From Candidatus Hydrogenedentota bacterium (GTDB lineage: Bacteria; Hydrogenedentota; Hydrogenedentia; Hydrogenedentales; SLHB01): a DNA stretch of 17,304 nucleotides. The stretch's first letter is position 1. The number at the start of each line of letters is the position of its first letter. Positions 7,085-14,305 of this stretch are shown here, piece by piece. The stretch lies in assembly GCA_003557825.1 (NCBI GenBank), contig PWNM01000171.1:1-17304 (forward strand), read 5' to 3'. The translations under genes and the position numbers were made by a program. The notes beneath the pieces are model-generated. The model was not told where the DNA came from. It was given only the letters and a program-made list of their open reading frames with translations, and made no database searches.

Positions 7085-8065
7085 CTATCCTTGAAGCATT
7101 ACTCGGCGGATGATCTTTTGACTCTCGACAGCATCAAGGGTCCGCTGCGCCTTTTTCAGTTCATTTGTATCCAACTTTTCGAGTTTTTTCCAAAGTATAG
7201 AAAGGTTCCCCACAGCAATCTGACAGGCCTGCGACGGATCGATCCGTTGCGGCAGCATATCGAGGGTGACAAATCCTTTAAACTTGGTAGTCTTCAGATA
7301 AAATAAAGTTTCAAGAAGCTCCCATAGGTGAACGCTTCCCGGAATCATCATGTCGTCCCACATTCGATAGCATTCGCTCATGTAGAACTGGAACATCTTA
7401 TTAGCGCGTGTCAGGAACGCCACGGACTCGGCCGGGTTTTCCCCAGCCATCAGCGCATTCGAGAAATCCATGGCAACGCCCACGTTTTTCATAGCGATTT
7501 CCTGACACAACGATAGGGATTTCCCCACCGTGGCTACTGTCAAAAATTTTCTTGGTTCCCGAGGTTTATAGGAAATGGCTACGTTGATATCAGGAGTTGC
7601 GTATTTTGCGATTGTTTTAATGGACGAAATCACTGTATTCCAGTGGGTTGTGTAATCAATATGGAAGGGGTAATCAAAACCATCACTAAAAAGTCGAATA
7701 GTAACTTCAGTGGCTCCCAATTGCCGGGCAATATCAACAGCTTTGCGTCCTTCGTCAATGGCTGCATTGCGGGTTTTGGGATGTTGATGGCCGAATGCGC
7801 CCAATGCGAAACGTCTATCTTGGGCCAGATTTGCGGAAACCCCGGAGCAAGCCAACCCGGCATCCTTGGTGATGCGCTTGATCTCTTTTGCCGGGAAATC
7901 GTTGGTGATATCGGTCTGCGCGATTTCGACGGCTTTGATCCCCCGGATTTTCGAGATTGCAGCCAGCCGTTCCTGAGTTTTAATGGGATCGCGATACCCT
8001 TGCGGGCAGTATCGATCCGGCGCATCCGAGAAAATCGCCAGTGTTGCAGCAATCTTCAGGGTCAT
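7085..8065 (-). CDS. Xylose isomerase-like TIM-barrel protein, possibly catalytically altered
   Basis: A 326-residue cytoplasmic protein of the sugar phosphate isomerase/epimerase (AP endonuclease 2-like TIM-barrel) superfamily. Recognisable barrel segments are GIKAVEIAQTD (42-52), GATEVTIRLFSDG (117-129), INVAISYKPREPRKF (160-174), VGVAMDFSNALMAGENPAES (196-215) and WDDMMIPGSVHLWELLET (236-253). Close relatives, as I recall them, read EYKPREPR, DFGHAL and HLND at three of these sites; here they are SYKPREPR (Ser165), DFSNAL (Asn203) and YMSE (228-231), so several metal ligands look replaced. It may therefore act on an unusual substrate or be non-catalytic. The start has AGGAGA at 8071-8076, six bases away. 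A perfect-consensus promoter lies 140 bases upstream and a strong terminator follows, so it is probably a single-gene unit. Confidence 0.82.
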   Translation of the reverse strand: MTLKIAATLAIFSDAPDRYCPQGYRDPIKTQERLAAISKIRGIKAVEIAQTDITNDFPAKEIKRITKDAGLACSGVSANLAQDRRFALGAFGHQHPKTRNAAIDEGRKAVDIARQLGATEVTIRLFSDGFDYPFHIDYTTHWNTVISSIKTIAKYATPDINVAISYKPREPRKFLTVATVGKSLSLCQEIAMKNVGVAMDFSNALMAGENPAESVAFLTRANKMFQFYMSECYRMWDDMMIPGSVHLWELLETLFYLKTTKFKGFVTLDMLPQRIDPSQACQIAVGNLSILWKKLEKLDTNELKKAQRTLDAVESQKIIRRVMLQG

Positions 8066-8204
8066 GGTGGTCTCCTACTGGTAAAGCAGCTATGCTTGGG
8101 CGCCCGCGTATCGGTTTGCCATCCGGGTGACCCGAGAAGCCTTTTGCGAGATTAACACATAACGTATTCCCCGACCCCCCACAACGGTAGTCAGTTAAGC
8201 GAAT

Positions 8205-8233
8205 ATTATACGGAATTGGGCCGGAAATGTCAA
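8205..8233 (-). promoter_or_regulatory. Perfect-consensus sigma-70 promoter for the TIM-barrel gene
   Basis: On the minus strand TTGACA (8228-8233), exactly 17 bases, then TATAAT (8205-8210): full consensus at both hexamers and spacing. Predicted transcription start is near 8198, leaving a leader of about 130 bases before the 8065 start codon. The leader contains a small hairpin (AAGCA, TAGC loop, TGCTT) about a dozen bases before the Shine-Dalgarno and two GC-rich dyads. I could not match the leader to a known riboswitch. Confidence 0.8.
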
Positions 8234-8330
8234 GCTTTTCCCTAAACAATTTGATCAATAACGAATCAGGCCGTCCCGAAACAGAATATTTATAGATATT
8301 AGATTATTTATCTCAAAAATATAAAGAAAC

Positions 8331-8381
8331 AAAAAAGAGGCGAGTGCCGACAGCGGGGGGACTGTCTTTGGCGCACTCGCC
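8331..8381 (-). terminator. Intrinsic terminator of the candidate small RNA
   Basis: GC-rich stem with arms 8375-8381 and 8339-8345 outermost and GACAG/CTGTC innermost. On the minus strand it is followed directly by TC and six T (8336-8331). On the plus strand no T-run follows, so the direction is clear. Confidence 0.78.
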
Positions 8382-8447
8382 GGTGGTGGGAACCAGTCAC
8401 TTTGGACTGGAGATGCGACAGACTTGGGGGAAGAGCCTATTCGCATC
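8331..8447 (-). ncRNA. Candidate structured small RNA with C-rich loops
   Basis: Read on the minus strand, three consecutive hairpins are visible. Hairpin 1: GATGCGA (8447-8441) pairs with TCGCATC (8418-8412); inside it AGGCT pairs with AGTCT, closing a nine-base loop CTTCCCCCA. Hairpin 2: CCAGTC-type stem 8393-8398 with 8405-8410, loop of six, followed by an unpaired TTCCCACCACC. Hairpin 3: GGCGAGT (8381-8375) with ACTCGCC (8345-8339), then GCC/GGC and GACAG/CTGTC, closing a loop of T, six C and G; it is followed by TCTTTTTTG, a standard Rho-independent end. The strand upstream carries only a plus-strand gene, so the terminator needs a dedicated transcript. A weak TATACA at 8453-8458 could start it at about 8446. 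The alternative is an attenuator or long leader of the 8065 gene, but that gene has its own promoter inside. Family not identified. Confidence 0.6.
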
Positions 8448-8453
8448 TATAAT
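8424..8453 (+). promoter_or_regulatory. Probable promoter of the HEAT-repeat gene
   Basis: TTGGGG (8424-8429), an 18-base spacer, and a perfect TATAAT (8448-8453) on the plus strand, giving a start near 8460 and a leader of about 110 bases to the ATG at 8573. The -35 is weak. It overlaps the 5' end of the candidate minus-strand RNA, so the two transcripts would be divergent and could interfere with each other. Confidence 0.5.
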
Positions 8454-8572
8454 GTATAACGATTCCGTTCCCGGGTCTATTCCAGATACGTTGGGTATTC
8501 GTCAAAGAACGTTGTAGTTGACAAATGCTTTCGCCATATCCCAGAATCTACCCTGTGATGAGGGTGCTATCA

Positions 8573-9592
8573 ATGCATAATTGGACTTGTTTGCGGCTTG
8601 GTTTTGCGGTTTTATGGGCTGCGATGGGAACTTGCGTCTTCGCCTTCGCCGATAATCCACCCGGCTCTCCAGAGGCTATGGCGGTCGATACCCCCTCTGA
8701 ATCCAAAAGCCTCACTATTACCCATGGGGAGGCCGTCCGGGATGATCCGGAACAAAAAACTATCCGTCGAATGCGTGGATTGCTTGACTCTCCTTCATCG
8801 TTCTGGCAACACAGTGAAAGAGAGACATCCTACCACAGCAGCCCAGCTCCGACGCCTGAAGATGCATCCCATATTCTTGAACATATGCGTAGTTCAGTCG
8901 ATCCCGAAGTGCGCTCGATTGCGGTGGAAGCACTGGGGGAGCAGTCCGGGCAACGTTTGCAGACCTTGTTAACCTCGCTTTTCGACGCCGATCCCGCGGT
9001 TCGCGATTCGGCCCTCCGGGGAATTCGTCAGACCGATCCCCTGTCAATGCAAGAGGCCGTTCTTGCAGCATATTCGGAATCCGAATACATACATTTGGCC
9101 AGAGCGATGGACCTCGTTCTTCCTTCGCTGCGTCCGGCTCTGGAGGAGCCCATGCTCGAACTCCTTCAATCAGAATCGGCGCATCCATACCACCGGGCCA
9201 TCGCCGCTTACAGTTTGGGCCAGATGGGAAGTGCCCGGGCCATGCCGTATTGCGCGCAGTTGGTATGGTCCTCCGATTACAACCTGGCTTTACGTAGCGC
9301 CGAAGCGTTGGCTCGAATTGCCGATCCGGGCCAGACCAAGCATTTCGTGCAACTCACGTCCCATCCCTATGACGCCGTAAGATGGTTGGCGGCACAGGGA
9401 CTGGGCCGTATCGGGAGCTCCGAAGCCATCGACACGCTCCAGATTGTGGCGCGAAGCCCATACGAAACCAATCAATCCGTTCGTGCTGAAGCGATCCGAT
9501 GGTTGGGGGTACAAGAAGATGATTCGTCGGTTTCACTGCTTATTCCTGTCCTGCGCGAGCCGCACCAAGTAGTCCGGCAGGCCGCCGGTTAG
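8573..9592 (+). CDS. Exported HEAT-repeat protein, cut short by an in-frame TAG
   Basis: A 339-residue product up to the TAG at 9590-9592. The ATG at 8573 is preferred over those at 8525 and 8558 because GAGGG (8560-8564) lies eight bases before it and because it yields a short signal peptide (hydrophobic GFAVLWAAMGTCVFAFA, cleavage near residue 26). A low-complexity acidic linker follows. Then come about seven PBS-lyase-type HEAT repeats; typical units are DPEVRSIAVEALGEQ, DPAVRDSALRGIRQ, YHRAIAAYSLGQMGS, LALRSAEALARIAD, YDAVRWLAAQGLGRIGS and SVRAEAIRWLGVQ. Such arrays form a superhelical protein-binding surface, here predicted to lie outside the cytoplasm. The last repeat, HQVVRQAAG, is broken by the stop, and the missing half of the repeat continues in the same frame after it. 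Either a mutation, a sequencing error or a read-through site; the stop otherwise appears to function normally in neighbouring genes. Confidence 0.85.
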   Translation: MHNWTCLRLGFAVLWAAMGTCVFAFADNPPGSPEAMAVDTPSESKSLTITHGEAVRDDPEQKTIRRMRGLLDSPSSFWQHSERETSYHSSPAPTPEDASHILEHMRSSVDPEVRSIAVEALGEQSGQRLQTLLTSLFDADPAVRDSALRGIRQTDPLSMQEAVLAAYSESEYIHLARAMDLVLPSLRPALEEPMLELLQSESAHPYHRAIAAYSLGQMGSARAMPYCAQLVWSSDYNLALRSAEALARIADPGQTKHFVQLTSHPYDAVRWLAAQGLGRIGSSEAIDTLQIVARSPYETNQSVRAEAIRWLGVQEDDSSVSLLIPVLREPHQVVRQAAG

Positions 9593-9613
9593 ACGCTTCG
9601 ACAGCTGACGGGC

Positions 9614-10324
9614 ATGCCCTATGGAGATACATTCCGCGAATGGAACGAGTGGTATCGGGGAATGGAACGAAGAGAAGAAGCGGACGCTACCCCTGAACCT
9701 ATGCGCCCGTCATTAAGCATGCCGGCTGTTCCGCCCGGATGGACTCCGGGGTCCGGACATGATATGGAGGAGCAACTGCTTCAACAACGGCAACGGACTC
9801 CCATGCAGCAACAACCAGCTCCTGGCTTTCCTGCCAACATGCGAATGCCGGGCAGTATGCAACAGCCCCCCCAACGTCCCCTGGGACGCCGTCCGCCAAG
9901 CATGCAAGGCCCAAGAGGGATTACATCAGGCCGTTCCCAGCAGACATCAGAGCAAGCAGCCCCGCCTGTACAGCTTCCAGAACCGTCTTCCGGGCAGATA
10001 ACTTCCTCCCCCGACGACTTGCCTGCGCCGTTACAGCACCCCTCGGACCAAACAGGGGCTGCGGTTCCCGTGCAACTGCCCGAACAGCCTCGTGGAGATA
10101 TGCAGGTTCCCGAGGCGCCACCCACGCAGATCCGACAACCGGCCGGCCCACCCGATTCAGCCATGCCAGCTCCACAGGGACTGCCATCGAACATGCGAAT
10201 TCCCGGCGGGCGACCACCAGCAGCCTCTCAACACCCCTCGGGTCAATCCGGCTCTTCTGTGCAGGCGCCACAGGGGCTTCCCCCGAATATGGGGATTCCT
10301 GGGGGCGTCGCTGATGATCCCTAG
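9614..10324 (+). CDS. Pro/Gln-rich C-terminal part of the interrupted HEAT protein
   Basis: This frame is the same as the HEAT gene. Immediately after its TAG the frame continues with TLRQLTG (9593-9613) and then MPYGDTFREWNEWYRGM, which is the usual end of a HEAT array in related proteins (a LR-LTG followed by a W-x-x-W pair). The ATG at 9614 has no convincing ribosome-binding site, so independent translation is doubtful. The remaining 200 residues are disordered, very rich in Pro, Gln, Gly and Ser, with imperfect repeats: FPANMRMPG, APQGLPSNMRIPGG and APQGLPPNMGIPGG, and also QLPEPSSGQ with QLPEQPRGD. Compositional bias matches linker or cell-envelope tail regions rather than an enzyme. If the TAG were a sense codon the whole protein would be 583 residues. 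Confidence 0.6.
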   Translation: MPYGDTFREWNEWYRGMERREEADATPEPMRPSLSMPAVPPGWTPGSGHDMEEQLLQQRQRTPMQQQPAPGFPANMRMPGSMQQPPQRPLGRRPPSMQGPRGITSGRSQQTSEQAAPPVQLPEPSSGQITSSPDDLPAPLQHPSDQTGAAVPVQLPEQPRGDMQVPEAPPTQIRQPAGPPDSAMPAPQGLPSNMRIPGGRPPAASQHPSGQSGSSVQAPQGLPPNMGIPGGVADDP

Positions 10325-10465
10325 TCAATCTTTTAATTAATCAGGTTGATATACTCGTAGAGGTATTCCGCGCATCGTTAGTTACGTATCAGGCGCAGGT
10401 CTAAAATCAGGAAAAGGATATCGGCAAAATCATGCGGTCTCGACCAGCGTATTGGAAAGTCGTAC

Positions 10466-13400
10466 GTGACCTCTCCCAATAGTCGAATATGCCCCTCATG
10501 CGGAAAGGCGCTCGTCATAAATGGGGAGCCCTATGAGGCATCTGTGTCATGCGCAACGTGCGGCGCCCAGCTTCCGTCGGGGCTCTCTCGCACGGATACC
10601 GATGTTACGCCGTCACGATCCGCTACTGACATTGGAGTCCCGCCCTCAGATTCCACCGCGCCCCAGGAATGGAACATAGGCGCCGTTCTGCTGAATCTCT
10701 ACGTGATCACCGATATTCTCGGCGAAGGTGGTATGGGGAAGGTGTATAAAGCTCATCATCTCCGATGGGATATCGACCTGGCCATCAAATGTCCCAAACC
10801 CCAGCTTATCAACAATAACCGCGCAATGGATGCATTCCAACAGGAATGCGAGACTTGGGTCAATCTAGGACTTCACCCCCACATTACAACATGCTATTAT
10901 GTGCGCCGTTTGGGTGGTTTGCCTCGTATCTTTGCCGAGTACGTAGACGGTAAGAGCCTCCGCAAGTGGATCACCAAACGCGCCTTATACAAAGGAGGGC
11001 CGGCTGCGGCATTCGAACGGATTCTTGCCATAGCTATCCAGATCGCTTGGGGACTCCACCATGCACACGAAAGCGGGCTTGTCCATCGCGATGTGAAGTC
11101 GAGTAATGTGTTGATGAGCAAAACGGGAACAGCCAAGGTAACCGACTTTGGTTTGGCAAGTGCCCGAATCCAGTTAGCCCAACTCACTGGGAAAGATACC
11201 AGCGATATGCTCGCGAGCGCGGGAGGCATGACCCCGGCCTATTGCTCTCCCGAGCAGCATCGGCACGAACAGGTCTCAAGAAAAACAGACATATGGAGTT
11301 GGGCCCTGTGCGTACTCGAAATGTTGGCAGGGGGAGTCGTATGGTCGAACGGACCCGATGCTCCCAATGAACTAATTCGTATCTATCGCGAAGGGCCTTC
11401 GCATGAAGCGGCACCGCGAATGCCGCCTTCACTTCTGGAACTGCTCACCTGGTGTTGCCAACCCAATCCCTCCGACCGCCCGGAGGACATGATGGCCGTG
11501 GCCGGCGTACTACGGAATATACACAACGACATACTCGATAAACCGTATGAGGCCGAACCGCCTCGGCCCATGGTGACCCGAGTGGAAAGCCTCAACAACC
11601 GCGCCGTTTCCCTTGTGGATTTGGGCCATCAGGCAGAGGCAGAACGCGCCTTGATAGAGGCGCTCAAGGTCGAGCCACAACACGCGGAAGCGACATTCAA
11701 CCTGGGACTTCTTCGTTGGCGGACCGGCAGATTGACAGATGAAGCGTTCGTACATCGCATTCGAGAAATCGCGGAGACCCAGCGCAGTGAGCTATCGCTT
11801 CAGTTGTTGGCGCAGGTGCATCTCGAACGAGGGGATTACAACGCTGCTATCAAGGTTCTCCAAAACAGCAAAGAAGCGCAAAGCTCAGGAACTGCACAGC
11901 TCAAGGATGCGGCACAAAGGCGACTGCCCTATGCGCGCATGCTACGTGGCGCAATCGAAGCCCACGCGGATGTGATACATGCCGTACATCTCAGTCCAGA
12001 TGACAGCTATGTGCTTTCGAGCAGCGAAGACAATACAATCCAGCTATCGGAAATAATCGCTGGTGCTGGAGTTCGTACCTTTCAAGGGCATTCCGGCTCC
12101 GTGCAAAGTATCGCCTTACGCGCCGACGGGAAGCAAGCTCTTTCCGCAAGTTGCGATCGAACTGTTCGGCTCTGGGACATTGAAACGGGCGATACGCTTA
12201 CCACGCTAAAATACGATCATGCCGGCCTGAATTGTGTTGCATCTACGGCGGATTTTGCTCCTATCGCTGCCGGCGCCCTTGATGGGAAAGTCATAATCTG
12301 GCCCAGTCTGGCCGATAGTAGGCGACGGATCGTCGATGCCCATGCCAGTGATGTAACAGCAATTGCCATGAACAAAGAAGCCGAAATAACGGTATCCGGC
12401 GCCCGTGACGGTTCGATCAGGATTTGGGATCTCATGGGGGCGGAGTGTGTTAAAAGACTTGAATGTAAAAACGGATCCGTTCTTGCGTTGGCGATCAGCT
12501 CATGCGGACGGTACGTTCTTTCGGGCGGTTCTGATCACTTGCTCCAATTATGGGACATCGAATCGGGTGACTGTATCCGCACCTTGCGCGGGCATAATGA
12601 TGAAGTCACTGCGGTACAGATCACCGCCGACAGACGCCATGCGGTATCATCCGCCAAGGATGGAACGGTGCGTCTGTGGAAGCTAAACACTGGGTGTTGC
12701 CTATATACCTATCGTGGGCATCACGGAGAGGTTCGTTGCGCCGATATTGCCTCGAAGGGCCATCTACTGGCCTCGGGAGGAACGGATAAAATCATCCGGT
12801 TATGGAGTTCTGGGTTTGGTGTTAAACCGTTTGTCGCTCCCATGGTACTGTGCAGAGCATTGCATAGCGAGACCGCCGTAAGCACCGAGTTGGCTTTCGC
12901 AAAGACCATTGAAGAGGGCAAACAAGCACTGGCACGGGGGGATATCCCCACAGCGACGGAGAGAATCCGACAGGCCAGGTCAATGACAGGCTTTCGACGC
13001 AATGCCGCTGCGATGCAGCTTTGGTGGCGTTTATATCGGCGACTACCTCGGACATCGCTCGATGGATTCTGGGAAGGCGAAACCATCGAAGGCCACATTG
13101 GCATCATCCGTTGCCTCGACTTGAGTTGGGATGGACGGTTTATACTGAGCGGCGGCTCCGATTACGTCATTCGACTATGGGACAGCCTGTCCGGTAAATG
13201 CCTACGCCAATACGACGGACATGCGGGAGCCATATACTCACTTCGGTTAACCCAGGATAATCGTTCCATTGTCTCAGCCAGCGAAGATGGAACCATCAAG
13301 GTTTGGGATACCCGAAGCGGAGAATGTATCCGAACCTTCCAGGAACAAGCAGGCGGGCTCGAGACCATCGTGCTTAGCCCGGATGAACGATTTGTGGCCT

Positions 13401-14275
13401 CCAGCGGATGGAGCATCATTCTTTGGGATATGGCAGAAGGTCGGAATCTGCGGACTTTCGGAGGTCAGACGGCAGCCGTTTTTGGACTGGCCTGGACCCC
13501 GGACAGCCGGTGTTTGCTCAGTGGGGCATCCGATGAAGAGCTTCGGGTCTGGGATGTCATCAAAGGGAACTGCCTACAAGCCCTGGGGGGCCACAACGGA
13601 GCAGTCAGCGCTGTATCCGTAAGCGCTGACTGTCAACATGCGATCACGGCAAGCAGCCCTGTGTGGGGTCGTGATGGCGAGATAATGCTATGGGACATGC
13701 GCAAATGGCAACGTATCCGAACCTTCGACGGCCATACCGGCGCAGTCAACGCAGCCGTCATCAGCCTTGACGGGCGCTTGATCCTTTCGGGCGGTTCCGA
13801 TGGCACGGTCAGGCTTTGGTCAACCGAGACAGGCCAATGTATTCGGGTCTTAACAGACAGTCTCAAGGGCGTGCGGGATGTACGTCTTAGCCCCGATTGT
13901 CGGCTTGCTGCAGCCGCGGATGAGGATGGAATTATTCAGCTTTGGATACTCGACTGGAACCTAGGCGACAAACCGGACGCGGAATGGGATCCGGCCGTTG
14001 AACCTTATCTGGATGTCTTTCTCGAAAGCCATCGGCCCTATGGCGGCGTTCTTCCCGCAGATGATTACCCCGAAGAACGGGAGTTGGTACACGCGTTGAC
14101 CCGGAAAGGCAAACCCACATGGGATGATAACGATTTTGGACAACTTCTCTATTTGATCGGCTGTGCAGGATATGGCTGGATAGATCCTGCCGTTATCCAA
14201 GCATACCTACTGGAGCGACAGCATCAATCGGTCTTGGGATGGCTAGGAAGCCGTTTCGGCACAAGACGGCGTTAG
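10466..14275 (+). CDS. Ser/Thr protein kinase fused to TPR-like region and two WD40 propellers
   Basis: A 1269-residue protein starting at GTG, with GGAAAG (10454-10459) at suitable spacing and no upstream in-frame ATG before a stop. Order of parts: a zinc ribbon with Cys9, Cys12, Cys29 and Cys32; a linker; a PknB/Hanks-type kinase (about 78-350) with intact glycine loop GEGGMGKVY (86-94), Lys108, HRDVKSSN (207-214, catalytic Asp209), DFG (227-229), SPEQ (261-264) and a conserved Arg338; a TPR-like helical stretch (about 370-470); seven WD40 units (about 498-785); a helical linker (786-872); seven more WD40 units (about 875-1162); and a C-terminal domain with GYGWIDP. No transmembrane segment is seen, so it is cytoplasmic, unlike classical PknB. 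One blade of the second propeller (about 958-1000) lacks the usual GH and the Asp of its D-G turn. It should autophosphorylate and phosphorylate partners gathered by the propellers; targets are unknown. Confidence 0.95.
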   Translation: MTSPNSRICPSCGKALVINGEPYEASVSCATCGAQLPSGLSRTDTDVTPSRSATDIGVPPSDSTAPQEWNIGAVLLNLYVITDILGEGGMGKVYKAHHLRWDIDLAIKCPKPQLINNNRAMDAFQQECETWVNLGLHPHITTCYYVRRLGGLPRIFAEYVDGKSLRKWITKRALYKGGPAAAFERILAIAIQIAWGLHHAHESGLVHRDVKSSNVLMSKTGTAKVTDFGLASARIQLAQLTGKDTSDMLASAGGMTPAYCSPEQHRHEQVSRKTDIWSWALCVLEMLAGGVVWSNGPDAPNELIRIYREGPSHEAAPRMPPSLLELLTWCCQPNPSDRPEDMMAVAGVLRNIHNDILDKPYEAEPPRPMVTRVESLNNRAVSLVDLGHQAEAERALIEALKVEPQHAEATFNLGLLRWRTGRLTDEAFVHRIREIAETQRSELSLQLLAQVHLERGDYNAAIKVLQNSKEAQSSGTAQLKDAAQRRLPYARMLRGAIEAHADVIHAVHLSPDDSYVLSSSEDNTIQLSEIIAGAGVRTFQGHSGSVQSIALRADGKQALSASCDRTVRLWDIETGDTLTTLKYDHAGLNCVASTADFAPIAAGALDGKVIIWPSLADSRRRIVDAHASDVTAIAMNKEAEITVSGARDGSIRIWDLMGAECVKRLECKNGSVLALAISSCGRYVLSGGSDHLLQLWDIESGDCIRTLRGHNDEVTAVQITADRRHAVSSAKDGTVRLWKLNTGCCLYTYRGHHGEVRCADIASKGHLLASGGTDKIIRLWSSGFGVKPFVAPMVLCRALHSETAVSTELAFAKTIEEGKQALARGDIPTATERIRQARSMTGFRRNAAAMQLWWRLYRRLPRTSLDGFWEGETIEGHIGIIRCLDLSWDGRFILSGGSDYVIRLWDSLSGKCLRQYDGHAGAIYSLRLTQDNRSIVSASEDGTIKVWDTRSGECIRTFQEQAGGLETIVLSPDERFVASSGWSIILWDMAEGRNLRTFGGQTAAVFGLAWTPDSRCLLSGASDEELRVWDVIKGNCLQALGGHNGAVSAVSVSADCQHAITASSPVWGRDGEIMLWDMRKWQRIRTFDGHTGAVNAAVISLDGRLILSGGSDGTVRLWSTETGQCIRVLTDSLKGVRDVRLSPDCRLAAAADEDGIIQLWILDWNLGDKPDAEWDPAVEPYLDVFLESHRPYGGVLPADDYPEERELVHALTRKGKPTWDDNDFGQLLYLIGCAGYGWIDPAVIQAYLLERQHQSVLGWLGSRFGTRRR

Positions 14276-14305
14276 TTTTTCCCGGATCGAATAAGGAATC
14301 CCAGT

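Noticed and set aside
8066..8198. Leader of the TIM-barrel gene as a cyclic-di-GMP (GEMM) riboswitch
   Set aside because: GGCAAACC and CGCCCAAGC resemble parts of the aptamer, but the paired helices and the core spacing are not present.
8255..8446. 63-residue minus-strand ORF
   Set aside because: It lies across the hairpins and terminator of the candidate small RNA, its start falls within hairpin 1 with no ribosome-binding site, and its composition looks like a chance frame.
9590..9592. TAG read as pyrrolysine, suggested by the RACo-like activator in the same window
   Set aside because: TAG ends several intact genes here, the site is in a HEAT repeat rather than a methylamine methyltransferase, and no Pyl insertion machinery is visible.
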